Shown: positions 17,545 through 25,937 of the stretch, piece after piece
Numbering within the stretch: position 1 is the stretch's first letter
Layout: each line of letters opens with the position of its first letter
The notes under the pieces: generated by a model
Told to the model about the DNA's origin: nothing
The model's input: the letters and a program-made list of their open reading frames with translations, nothing else
Databases searched by the model: none
Position numbers and translations under genes: made by a program
Assembly: GCA_030426845.1 (NCBI GenBank)
Contig: JAUHXR010000007.1
Span: forward strand, 1 to 64,000
Length of the DNA: 64,000 nucleotides
Direction of reading: 5' to 3'
Source of the DNA: Polyangia bacterium
GTDB lineage: Bacteria > Myxococcota_A > Polyangia > Polyangiales > Sandaracinaceae

Positions 17545-18893
17545 AGAAGAAGCTCACCCGGCGCGCGGTGCTCCGCGGCGCGGGCGGCACGGTCCTCGCG
17601 CTGCCCTTCCTCGAGGCGATGCTCGGCTCCGGCCGCACGGTCGCGCAGAGCGCGGAGGTGCCCAAGCGCGTCGTCTTCATGTTCTCGTCGTGCGGCATCT
17701 CGCCGGCGACCTTCTGGCCGACGGGGGGCGAGACCGACTTCGTGCTCGGCCGCTCGCTCGAGCCGCTCGCGGCGATGCGCGACAAGCTGATCGTCCTCGA
17801 CGGCCTCTCCTACGAGACCGCCAAGGCGGACCGCGTGGGCCAGAACGGCCACGACAAGGGCACGGCACATTGCCTCACCGCGACCGCGGTGGTCGAGGGC
17901 CCCGAGGGGGTCGGGCGCTTCGGGCACCTCTGGGACGGCTCGGCCGGCGGCGTCTCGATCGACCAGCACATGGGGAGCTTCTTCGAGGGGGTCACGCCGT
18001 ACCGGTCGCTCGAGTTCGGGGTGAAGGCGGAGGGCATCGGCCAGGCCCTGCCGAGCCGCATCTCCTACCGCGCGCCCTTCGAGCCGGTGATCCCGATGAA
18101 CGACGCGGGGATGGCGTTCGACCGCATCTTCGCCCCGCTCGTCGGCTCCTCCGACGAGGTGCAGCGGCGTCACGCGCGCCGCAGCCTCGTGCTCGACTAC
18201 GTGGACGAGGACCTCGCGCGCCTGCACGGGCAGCTCGGGGCTGCGGACCGGCGGCGGCTCGACGCGCACATCGGCTCGATCGCCGACGTCCGCGATCAGC
18301 TCGCGACCCTCGCCGGATCCGTGTGCGAGGCGCCGGCCCGCGAGACGAGCAACGACTACGAGCCGCTCGGCCGCATCCAGATGGATCTGCTCGTCCAGGC
18401 GCTCAAGTGCGATCTGACGCGGGTCGCGACGGTGCAGTGGTCCAACGGCCAGTCGGGCGTGCGCCTGCCTGGGTTCCAGGACGGTCACCACGCGGTCAGC
18501 CACAAGGGCCCGGACGAGCGCCCCGCGTGGGACACGAGCCGCACCTACGCGGAGCTCGCGATCGAGTACGACCGCTTCTACGCGCGCCAGATGATGTACC
18601 TGCTCGAGGCGCTCGACGCGGTCGACGAGGGCGACGGCCAGACCCTGCTGGATCACACCGCGGTGGTCTGGATCAACGAGCAGCAGCGGGGCATCGGCAA
18701 CAACCACGGCTGGGACCGGATGCCCTTCGTGATCGGCGGCGGCCTCGGCGGGAGCTTCCGCACCGGCCGCTACGTCACGGCGGATGGCGGCCACGCGAAC
18801 CTCTTCGTGAGCCTCATGCAGGGCCTCGGGATGCCGGACACGACCTTCGGCCAGCCGGAGCACTGCACGGGCGAGGTCGCGGGCCTCACCTGA
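17541..18893 (+). CDS. DUF1552 family Tat-exported protein
   Basis: 450 residues from a GTG overlapping the stop of the DUF1592 gene. The N-terminus KKKLTRRAVLRGAGG is a twin-arginine signal, so the protein is exported folded, often with a cofactor. Conserved blocks include RVVFMFSSCGISPATFWP, NGHDKGTAHCLTA and SIDQHMGSFF, and the C-terminal DHTAVVWINE, GWDRMPFVIGG and GGHANLF. The C-terminal half resembles the sulfatase/alkaline phosphatase fold seen in DUF1501-type proteins. With its partner it forms the typical two-gene unit. The activity of neither protein is known. A Tat-exported protein encoded with a CxxCH lipoprotein suggests joint function at the cell surface or in the periplasm. Confidence 0.92.
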   Translation: MKKKLTRRAVLRGAGGTVLALPFLEAMLGSGRTVAQSAEVPKRVVFMFSSCGISPATFWPTGGETDFVLGRSLEPLAAMRDKLIVLDGLSYETAKADRVGQNGHDKGTAHCLTATAVVEGPEGVGRFGHLWDGSAGGVSIDQHMGSFFEGVTPYRSLEFGVKAEGIGQALPSRISYRAPFEPVIPMNDAGMAFDRIFAPLVGSSDEVQRRHARRSLVLDYVDEDLARLHGQLGAADRRRLDAHIGSIADVRDQLATLAGSVCEAPARETSNDYEPLGRIQMDLLVQALKCDLTRVATVQWSNGQSGVRLPGFQDGHHAVSHKGPDERPAWDTSRTYAELAIEYDRFYARQMMYLLEALDAVDEGDGQTLLDHTAVVWINEQQRGIGNNHGWDRMPFVIGGGLGGSFRTGRYVTADGGHANLFVSLMQGLGMPDTTFGQPEHCTGEVAGLT

Positions 18894-19062
18894 TCGGTCC
18901 ACCCGAGCACCCCAGCGGATCGTCTGACCCGCCCAGCCGCCTCGCGCGGGACGTCGCGCCGTGGTTCGCGACGCCGAACGGTGACAAGGTCGTCGCCGAC
19001 GGCTCCCGGATCCGGTCCGCGGCCTTATCTCTCTGCGCCCAATCTCTCAGCGAGAGGTCCCC

Positions 19063-19536
19063 ATGACGAGCAGCCCCGACGACCCCTTCACCTGGACCGA
19101 CGTGATGCGCGTGGCGCGTGGCGGCAACGCCGCGCCGCCGCGCCGGCTGGAGCGCCCCGAGGCCGAGTGGCGCGAGCGGCTGACCCCCGAGCAGTTTCGG
19201 GTCACCCGCCAGCACGGCACCGAGCGGGCGCACAGCAGCGACATGTGCCGTGTGTTCAGCCCCGGCAAGTACCGTTGCATCTGCTGCGACACGCTGCTCT
19301 TCGACGCCGAGACCAAGTTCGACAGCGGCACGGGCTGGCCGAGCTTCACCCAGGCGGCGGCCCCCGACGTGATCGCGTACCACGAGGATCGCTCGTACGG
19401 GATGAGCCGCATCGAGGTGCTCTGCAACGTGTGCGACGCCCACCTCGGCCACGTGTTCCCCGACGGCCCGCCCCCGACGGGGCTGCGCTACTGCATCAAC
19501 GCGGTCTCGCTCCGCAAGGACGGCGAGGCGTCGTGA
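19063..19536 (+). CDS. msrB: Peptide-methionine (R)-S-oxide reductase
   Basis: 157 residues, no signal peptide, so cytoplasmic. Two CxxC pairs bind the structural zinc (CICC and CNVC). GTGWPSFT, HLGHVFPDGP and RYCINAVSL are the MsrB signatures, and Cys144 in RYCIN is the catalytic residue. It reduces the R epimer of methionine sulfoxide in proteins, using thioredoxin. The next gene on the strand, 55 bases on, is selO, and the two probably form an oxidative-stress unit. GAGAGG before the ATG is the ribosome binding site. Confidence 0.96.
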   Translation: MTSSPDDPFTWTDVMRVARGGNAAPPRRLERPEAEWRERLTPEQFRVTRQHGTERAHSSDMCRVFSPGKYRCICCDTLLFDAETKFDSGTGWPSFTQAAAPDVIAYHEDRSYGMSRIEVLCNVCDAHLGHVFPDGPPPTGLRYCINAVSLRKDGEAS

Positions 19537-19591
19537 GCCCTCCGCCGGGTCCGCGTCGCGGGTGTCCGGCGTGGAGCTTCGGGGAGGCACG

Positions 19592-21043
19592 ATGACCGCA
19601 GCGCTCCGATCGTCGCTCCGCTTCGAGAACACCTACGCCGAGCGGCTCGAGGGCGCCTACGCCCCGGTCGCGCTCACGCCCGCCCCGCGGCCGTCGCTCG
19701 TCGCGTTCAACGCGCCGCTCGCGGTCGAGCTCGGCCTCGACCCGGAGGCGGTCCGCGACGAGGTCCTCGGGATCGTGTCCGGCGCGTCGGTCCCCGACTC
19801 GGCGCGCGTCCTCGCGATGGCCTACGCAGGCCATCAGTTCGGTCACCTGTCGCCGCTCCTCGGGGACGGACGCGCGGCGCTGATCGGCGAGCTCATCGAC
19901 GCGCGCGGGCGGCGACGTGACCTCCACCTCAAGGGCTCGGGGCGCACGCCCTTCTCGCGCGGCGGCGACGGGCGAGCCACCCTCGGGCCGGTCCTGCGTG
20001 AGCTCCTCGTCGCGGAGGGGATGCACGGCCTCGGCATCCCCACGAGCCGCGTGCTCGCCGCGGCGACCACCGGTGAGCGGGTGCGCCGCGAGGAGCCGCT
20101 CCCGGGCGCGGTGCTGGCGCGGGTCGCCGCGAGCCACCTCCGGGTCGGGACCTTCGAGCTGTTCGCGGCGCGGCGCGACGGGGCGATGGTGGAGCGGCTG
20201 ATCGACTATGCGCTGGAGCGCCACTTCCCCGAGCGTCGGGGCGCAGAGACGCCGGCGCTCGCGCTGCTCGAGGGCGTGGCCGAGGTCCAGGCGCGGCTCA
20301 TCGCACAGTGGATGGGCGTCGGCTTCGTGCACGGCGTGATGAACACCGACAACTTCACGATCTCCGGAGAGACGATCGACTACGGCCCGTGCGCGTTCCT
20401 CGACGCTTACGATCCCGCGGCGGTCTTCAGCTCGATCGACCGGGGAGGGCGCTACGCCTACGCCAACCAGCCGGCGATCGGCGCCTGGAATCTCGCCCGG
20501 TTCGCCGAGGCGCTGCTCCCCCACATCGACCCCGACCCGGAGGTCGCGGCCTCGCTCGCGATCGCGCGCGTCGAGGCCTACATGGCGGCGGTCGCCGCGC
20601 ACCGGCGCGCCGGCATGAACCGCAAGATCGGCCTCCCCGAGGACGCCGACGAGGAGCTCGTCGCCGGGCTCCTCGCGCGGATGGCCGAGGCGCGGCTCGA
20701 CTACACGAGCACCTTCCGGCAGCTCGCGCGCGGGCTCGTCTCGCCGGACGCGATCCCCGAGGCGCTCGCCGGCTGGGCCGACGGATGGCTCGCGGCGATC
20801 GACGCGGCCGGTGCTCCCCGAGACGAGGTCGCGGCCCGCATGGACGCGGAGAACCCGATCTACATCCCGCGCAACCACAAGGTCGAGGAGGCGCTCGCGG
20901 CCGCGCACGACGGCGACTACGGGCCCTTCGAGGCGATGGTCGAGGTCCTGCGCGACCCGTTCACCGCGCGCGACGTCGACCCGAGCTACGCCGAGCCGGC
21001 GCCCGCGTCGTTCGGGCCGTACACGACGTTCTGCGGCACGTGA
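19592..21043 (+). CDS. selO: Protein adenylyltransferase SelO (YdiU family)
   Basis: 483 residues from the ATG at 19592, preceded by GGGGAGG. This is the SelO pseudokinase fold, which binds ATP upside down and transfers AMP to Ser/Thr/Tyr of target proteins. Expected features are present: AGHQFGHLSPLLGDGRA, Lys114 in HLKGSGRTPFSR, Asp253-Asn254 in NTDNF and Asp263 in IDYGP. These have the same spacing as Asp246/Asn247/Asp256 of the E. coli protein. The C-terminus FCGT keeps a redox Cys (Cys481) where eukaryotic homologues have selenocysteine. In E. coli SelO modifies redox and TCA-cycle proteins under oxidative stress, which fits its place behind msrB. Confidence 0.96.
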   Translation: MTAALRSSLRFENTYAERLEGAYAPVALTPAPRPSLVAFNAPLAVELGLDPEAVRDEVLGIVSGASVPDSARVLAMAYAGHQFGHLSPLLGDGRAALIGELIDARGRRRDLHLKGSGRTPFSRGGDGRATLGPVLRELLVAEGMHGLGIPTSRVLAAATTGERVRREEPLPGAVLARVAASHLRVGTFELFAARRDGAMVERLIDYALERHFPERRGAETPALALLEGVAEVQARLIAQWMGVGFVHGVMNTDNFTISGETIDYGPCAFLDAYDPAAVFSSIDRGGRYAYANQPAIGAWNLARFAEALLPHIDPDPEVAASLAIARVEAYMAAVAAHRRAGMNRKIGLPEDADEELVAGLLARMAEARLDYTSTFRQLARGLVSPDAIPEALAGWADGWLAAIDAAGAPRDEVAARMDAENPIYIPRNHKVEEALAAAHDGDYGPFEAMVEVLRDPFTARDVDPSYAEPAPASFGPYTTFCGT

Positions 21044-21046
21044 GCG

Positions 21047-21391
21047 TCAGGCGCCGCGCGCCTTGATGATCAGGTAGCGCAGCGGGGCGTCCTCGAGGTT
21101 GCGCAGCGCGAGGGTCGAGCCCAGCGGCAGGTGCACCACGTCGCCGGGCCGGAGCGGGTGCCACTCGCCGTTGATCGAGGCCTCCCCGCGGCCCTCCACG
21201 CCGATCACGATCTCGGGGTCGGCCTGCTGGACGTGGGCGCCCACGCTCCCCTTGCCGTCGAGCTCGCAGCTGAGCACCGCGGTGAACGGCGCGGCCCGCT
21301 GGCGCCCGAGGAGGTTCCACACCTTCACCGCGCCCTCGCCGCCGAACAGCGCCTCGCGGACGTCGGCCGGGCCCTTCTCGATGTTCGCCAT
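21047..21391 (-). CDS. Small single-domain cupin protein
   Basis: 114 residues. A cupin beta-barrel is indicated by GSVGAHVQQADPEIVIGVEGRGEASI (motif 1) and GDVVHLPLGSTLALRNL (motif 2). The metal-binding His/Glu set is only partly kept (HVQQ...E and H in VHLPLG), so metal binding is doubtful. Its length is typical of stand-alone cupins. It converges with selO, whose stop is three bases away, and diverges from the FMN reductase gene. The ligand is unknown. Confidence 0.8.
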   Translation of the reverse strand: MANIEKGPADVREALFGGEGAVKVWNLLGRQRAAPFTAVLSCELDGKGSVGAHVQQADPEIVIGVEGRGEASINGEWHPLRPGDVVHLPLGSTLALRNLEDAPLRYLIIKARGA

Positions 21392-21441
21392 GGGGTTCCC
21401 ATAGCGCGCGGCGCGCCGTAGAGAAACGCGTCGGAGGGCGC

Positions 21442-22017
21442 GTGGACGACCGACTCGACATTCTGGGGATCGCGGGGAGCCTGCGCGAGGGCTCGTACAA
21501 CGCCGCGCTGATCACGGCCGCGGCCGAGCTCGCGCCCGCGTCGATGCGCGTCACCGCGCACGCGCTTGACGACGTGCCGATGTTCCGTCCCGAGCTCGAC
21601 GCGGCCCGGCCTGCGCCGGTGGTCGCGCTCCGCGAGGCCATCGCGCAGGCGGACGGCGTGCTGATCGCGACCCCCGAGTACAACTACGGCGTGCCCGGCG
21701 TGCTCAAGAACGCGCTCGACTGGGCCTCACGGCCGGCCTACCGATCGCCGTTCCGCGACAAGCCGGTGGCGATCCTCGGGGCGAGCGGGGGCGCGATCGG
21801 AGCGGCGCGCGGGCAGGCGGCCCTTCGGGTGGTGCTCGCCGGGATGGCGAGCGCGCTGCTGCCGTGGCCGGAGCTCGCGGTCGGGCGCGCGGCCGAGCGG
21901 ATCGTCGACGGTCGCCTGGTGGACGAGGACAGCCGCGCGCGGCTGGCCGACATGCTCGGCGCGTTCGACGCCTGGACTCGCGCGGTCGCCGGCTACCGGG
22001 CCGCGCGCGTGCGCTGA
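21442..22017 (+). CDS. NADPH-dependent FMN reductase family flavoprotein
   Basis: 191 residues from a GTG with CGGAGG before it. The flavodoxin-like FMN site is GIAGSLREGSYNAALI (GSxRxxSxN pattern) and TPEYNYGVPGVLKNALDW is the second signature of the NADPH-dependent FMN reductase/ChrR group. Such enzymes reduce FMN, quinones or chromate. The family cannot be resolved to a specific substrate from sequence alone. It is a lone gene beside the cupin and msrB-selO genes, so a role in redox stress is plausible but inferred. Confidence 0.9.
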   Translation: MDDRLDILGIAGSLREGSYNAALITAAAELAPASMRVTAHALDDVPMFRPELDAARPAPVVALREAIAQADGVLIATPEYNYGVPGVLKNALDWASRPAYRSPFRDKPVAILGASGGAIGAARGQAALRVVLAGMASALLPWPELAVGRAAERIVDGRLVDEDSRARLADMLGAFDAWTRAVAGYRAARVR

Positions 22018-22335
22018 TCCGCTCGCGGGCGGGCCGAGGCGTGCTCCGCTGTTCGCCCGGGTGGGCGGGCGACGTCAGGGGGGCTCCACCGCGAGACGAT
22101 CCCTCCCCGCGACGGAGTCGGGACCGCGGCCTCGGGCGTCTACGACGTGGAGCTCCTCGTCACGCGGTGCGACGGCACCTGCGCGGACATCGACGGGCGC
22201 CGCTCCGAGCTGTGCGCGTTGAGCGGGCCCCCTGGTTCGGCCGCTCGCGGGGCACCGGCCCGCCGACTCCGTCGATCGACCGTCACGTCGAGATGGAGCT
22301 CACGGGCACCCGACAGTGGCGGCCGCGGCGCAGGC
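22018..22335. other. Intergenic region with a possible decayed coding remnant
   Basis: This 318-base stretch lies between the converging FMN reductase and FecR/LysM genes. One plus-strand frame (about 22070-22245) reads protein-like (GVYDVELLVTRCDGTCADID, then GRRSELCAL) but then turns into low-complexity Arg/Pro, and has no convincing start or ribosome binding site. It may be the remnant of a small secreted Cys-containing protein. No RNA gene or terminator was recognised. Confidence 0.4.
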
Positions 22336-24675
22336 TCACTGCGCCCAGAGGCGCAGGGTTAGGGCGAATGACCACTCTCCTTGCGTCACGCGGGCCTCGT
22401 CGGTCAGCGCGGCCCGCGCGCTGAGCGCAGCCTCGAACAGGCCCCAGCGGCCCTCGACGCCGCCGCCCACCGCGAGCGCCGCGCCGTCGCCCTCCGCGAA
22501 GCGGCCGATCGAGCCGTCCAGCTCCGCGCCGATCGCGAGCCACTCGAGCGGCACGAGGTCCACCCCCAGCGCCCACGCCCAGAGCCGCGCGCCGGTGTCG
22601 GTCGCGTCGACGATCGCGCCCTGACGGGTCCGCACCGCGAGCAGCGTGAACGGTCGCCACGACGCGGCGACCGACGGAGTGAGGCGCACCCGTCCCAGGC
22701 TGTCCGGTTCGCCGCGTGTCGGGATCCACGCCCCGAGGTCGACGGCCGCGCCCCACGCGCCCTCGTCGAGGAGCCGTAGGCCGAGCTCCCCGTAGAGGTC
22801 CGCGTCTCCGCGCCGGCCGACCGGCGCGGGCCGCGCGAGCGCGTCGAGCTGACCCGCGAACATCACCCGCAGGGGTACGCCCGGGAGCTGGGCCCGCGCA
22901 GCCACCCCCAGGCGGAGCTGCGGCTCGTCGCCCGGCGCCTCGGCGAGGATCCCGTAGATCCAGGCCCCGAACCCGCCGCGGCGCTCGTCGCGCAGGCCGA
23001 GCGCGCTCGGCCACAGCGCAGCCCCGAGCCCCTCGTGGACCGGCCCCGGCGTGGGCGCGTCGTCGGGCGCGGGCGCGTCGTCCGGCGGATGGCTCCCGTC
23101 GGGATCGCGCACCGGGACGACGAGCGACCCTAGCGGGACCAGCTCGCTCCCGGCGGCCACGCTGACCGTCAGCTCGGCTTGCGGTGGCGCATCCGGGCTC
23201 GCCCAGACGTCGACGACCAGGTCGGGACCGGAGACGCGCGGGCGCTCCACCTGGAAGCCGGCCGGCGCGCTGACGCGGAGCACGCTCGCGGGGGGGACGC
23301 GCGGCGCGGCGAGGTCGATCCGCAGCTCGGTGCGCCGGTCGCGCACGAGCGCCCCGAGGTCGGCCCGCACCGCAACCTCGATCACCTCGACCGGAAGCCG
23401 GGTCTCTGCGCCGCGGCGGTCCTGGCAGCGCACCTCGTGGCGGCCGCGGCCGCGCAAGGTGACGATGCCGCTCATCGGTCCGTCGCCGTCCGCGCAGTCG
23501 AGCCCGCGCGGGGCGACGAGCCAGGTGCCGGGCCACACCCGCGGCGCCACCCCGTCGGGCTCAGCCGCCGCGCCGCCTGGCTCGACGAGGCGCGCGAGGC
23601 GCACGGTGAACGCGCGCCAGGGTGAGCGCCGCCCCTCGAGACCGTGGCGGTCGATCGACGCGATCGAGACGTAGACCGTGCCCTCGGGCAGCCCGCTCGC
23701 CTCGAACGCGCTCGCCCGGCCGCCGAGCTCCAGCGTGGTGAGGAGCTCCGCGCCGTCGGGCTCGCTCGAGACCTCGACGCGGTAGCGGTCCGCGCCGCGC
23801 ACCGCGTCGAAGCCGCCGCGCAGGGTCGCGCCTCGGCCGACGAACCCGATGACCGGCCCGCTCGACTCCGCGCGCCAGCGCGGCGCGGCGAGGAGCCGGC
23901 GCGGCTGCGCGGGCTGCTCGCCGCGGCGGACCACCGTCCCCGTCCCGGCCGGCAGCGTGATCGTGCGTCCGCCCGCCTCGACCGTGGCCGCGCGCCGCCC
24001 GTGGTTCGCGACGCGGCTCGTACCGTCCTCGCCGACGCTCACCACCGCGTCGCCGTCGAGGCTCGCGCGCGAGCTCGGCGTCTCGACCTCGAGGGGGCGG
24101 CGGCCCGCGAGCTCGCCGAGCCGACTCCGCAGCGCGCCGCTCTCCAGCTCGGCCCGGGTGACAGGGCGCGACGCGAGGCGGCGCTGGCCGCCGTAGATGA
24201 TCACCAGCGTCCGCTGGCGAACCTGGACGAGCGACCGGTCCTCGAACGCGATCTCCGCGCTCGCCGCGTCGTGGGTGCGCACCTGCGTGCCGCGCGGGAG
24301 CGCCTGCCCGGCCCGCGCGTCCGCGAAGGTCGCCGCGTCGGGGGTCCTCCGATCCACGCGCCGCTGGACGCTCACGATCCGGGCCGGCGGCGACGGGCGC
24401 GGCAGCCGCAGCACCGTGCCGGGGGCCAGGCGGTGAGGCATGGGCCCGAGCTCGGGGTTGTGCGCGTGGATCTGCGGGTAGGCGTCCGCGTCGCCCAGCA
24501 CGCGGGCCGCGATCGCGCGGCACGAGTCGCCCGGCCGCACGGTGTAGTCGAAGAGCTCCTGGGCCCGGGCCGGGCTGGCGAGCGTGAGGCTGGCGAGCGC
24601 GAGGCTGACGAGCGCCGGGCTGACGAGCGCGAGGTCGGCTCCGAGCCCGCGCCGCCGCGGCCTGGCGCCGATCAT
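22336..24675 (-). CDS. LysM-FecR protein with a putative C-terminal outer-membrane beta-barrel
   Basis: 779 residues; the ATG at 24675 overlaps the kinase stop (ATGA). A signal peptide ends near ASPARAQ (39). LysM is at about 44-93 (YTVRPGDSCRAIAARVLG) and should bind peptidoglycan. A FecR domain follows at about 115-265 (GTQVRTHDAASAEIAFEDRS, RVANHGRRAATVEAGG), then Ig/FnIII-like segments (about 290-540). From about 545 to the end come alternating hydrophobic/polar strands rich in Trp, Leu and Gly (YGELGLRLLDEGAWGAAVDL), ending LRLWAQ, which looks like an outer-membrane barrel. FecR normally belongs to membrane anti-sigma regulators; here it is on the outside with LysM. The barrel call is inferred and needs structure prediction. 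Confidence 0.8.
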   Translation of the reverse strand: MIGARPRRRGLGADLALVSPALVSLALASLTLASPARAQELFDYTVRPGDSCRAIAARVLGDADAYPQIHAHNPELGPMPHRLAPGTVLRLPRPSPPARIVSVQRRVDRRTPDAATFADARAGQALPRGTQVRTHDAASAEIAFEDRSLVQVRQRTLVIIYGGQRRLASRPVTRAELESGALRSRLGELAGRRPLEVETPSSRASLDGDAVVSVGEDGTSRVANHGRRAATVEAGGRTITLPAGTGTVVRRGEQPAQPRRLLAAPRWRAESSGPVIGFVGRGATLRGGFDAVRGADRYRVEVSSEPDGAELLTTLELGGRASAFEASGLPEGTVYVSIASIDRHGLEGRRSPWRAFTVRLARLVEPGGAAAEPDGVAPRVWPGTWLVAPRGLDCADGDGPMSGIVTLRGRGRHEVRCQDRRGAETRLPVEVIEVAVRADLGALVRDRRTELRIDLAAPRVPPASVLRVSAPAGFQVERPRVSGPDLVVDVWASPDAPPQAELTVSVAAGSELVPLGSLVVPVRDPDGSHPPDDAPAPDDAPTPGPVHEGLGAALWPSALGLRDERRGGFGAWIYGILAEAPGDEPQLRLGVAARAQLPGVPLRVMFAGQLDALARPAPVGRRGDADLYGELGLRLLDEGAWGAAVDLGAWIPTRGEPDSLGRVRLTPSVAASWRPFTLLAVRTRQGAIVDATDTGARLWAWALGVDLVPLEWLAIGAELDGSIGRFAEGDGAALAVGGGVEGRWGLFEAALSARAALTDEARVTQGEWSFALTLRLWAQ

Positions 24676-25937
24676 CGCCGGCGCGCCCGCCCCACCCGGC
24701 GGAGCTTGCGCGCGAGGTCGGCCGCGTCGACCGGCCGCAGGACGACGTCGGCCGCCCCGGCGCGGAGCAGAGCGGACAGGGCGGCCACGTCCCCTCGGTC
24801 CGCGGCCGCGACGACCGGGCGCCCCTCGGCCGCGAGCGCGCGCACCGCGTCGGGATCGGCGCCCGGCGCGTAGAGCGCGGCGGTGGCGTCGTCGGCCGGC
24901 TCGTCGTCGCGGACCGCGAAGGCGAGGATGCCGTTCGCGCGCAGCCCGAGGAGGAGCGCGGCGTCCACCGCGCCGACCACGCCGACCTCGAGCTCCTCGG
25001 CCGACGCCGTCGCGCCCGCCGCCGCGTCGACCATCCGGCGCGCGCGGGGCCCGAGGTAGCCGTCGGCCGCGGCGCGGGCCCGGCCGCGGTCCGGGTCCGG
25101 GTCCATCGCCGCGAGGCGGGCCGCGACCTCCTCCATCGTCGGCCGCTCCCCCGCCGCCTTGGCGAGCATCCGGCGGCGCAGCGCGTCGAGCGCGGTCGGG
25201 ACGCTCAGAGGCTCGCCCTCGCGCGCGAGCGGCGGAGGCGGCGCGAACATCTGCTTGGTCAAGACGTCCGCCTCCGGGCCGGAGAAGGGCGCTCGGCCCG
25301 TCAGGAGCTCGTGCAGCATGCACCCGAGCGCGTAGACGTCGGTCGGCGGCCCGACGTCCTGGCCGCGAGCCTGCTCGGGCGAGAGGTACTCGGGCGTCCC
25401 CACGACCACCCCCTCGCGCGTCATCCGGCCGGCCCCCTCGTCGCCCCCCTCGCCCGCGAGGAACGCGAGGCCGAAGTCGAGGACCCGCAGCCGCTCGTCG
25501 ATGGAGAAGAGCACGTTGTCGGGCTTGAGATCGCGATGCGTCAGGCCGCTCGCGTGGGCGGCGGCCACCGCGGCCGCCAGCTCCTGAGTCCAGGCGATCG
25601 CGCGGCCCGCGTCGAGGCCCGTGGGGCGAGCGGCGAGGCGCGCGCGGAGCGTCTCGCCCTCGATCAGCTCCATCACGAGGAACGCCGCGCCCTCGTGCTC
25701 GCCGTAGTCGTGGACCGCGACGGCGGCGGGGTGGCGGAAGCGGCTGGCGACCTTCGCCTCGCGCGCGAAGCGGAGGCGGGCCCGCGGCTCGTCGACCAGC
25801 TCGCGGCGCAGCACCTTCACCGCCACCGGGCGGCCGAGGGGGAGCTGCGAAGCGCGGTAGACGACTCCCATTCCCCCGCGCCCGAGCACCGCCTCGACGC
25901 GGTAGCGGCCTGCGAGCAGGGTGCCCGGCGCGATCAC
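24672..25937 (-). CDS. Ser/Thr protein kinase with a C-terminal receiver-like domain
   Basis: 421 residues from a GTG overlapping the cyclase stop (GTGA). The kinase domain (about 11-270) has GRGGMGVVY, Lys41, HRDLKPDN with Asp136 and LDFG with Asp154, so it should be active. No transmembrane helix is seen. Residues ~310-421 look like the later half of a response-regulator receiver domain: ILAFAVRDDEP, ALYAPGADPDAVRAL, GRPVVAAADRGDVAAL, RAGAADVVLRPVDAADL. The acidic phosphorylation pocket is not evident, so it is probably a pseudo-receiver. Position between a cyclase and a FecR protein makes it the cytoplasmic centre of this operon. Confidence 0.9.
   Translation of the reverse strand: MIAPGTLLAGRYRVEAVLGRGGMGVVYRASQLPLGRPVAVKVLRRELVDEPRARLRFAREAKVASRFRHPAAVAVHDYGEHEGAAFLVMELIEGETLRARLAARPTGLDAGRAIAWTQELAAAVAAAHASGLTHRDLKPDNVLFSIDERLRVLDFGLAFLAGEGGDEGAGRMTREGVVVGTPEYLSPEQARGQDVGPPTDVYALGCMLHELLTGRAPFSGPEADVLTKQMFAPPPPLAREGEPLSVPTALDALRRRMLAKAAGERPTMEEVAARLAAMDPDPDRGRARAAADGYLGPRARRMVDAAAGATASAEELEVGVVGAVDAALLLGLRANGILAFAVRDDEPADDATAALYAPGADPDAVRALAAEGRPVVAAADRGDVAALSALLRAGAADVVLRPVDAADLARKLRRVGRARRR

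Noticed and set aside
22147-22362. A 71-residue plus-strand gene between the FMN reductase and FecR genes
   Set aside because: No ribosome binding site, and the second half is low-complexity Arg/Pro; listed only as a possible remnant.
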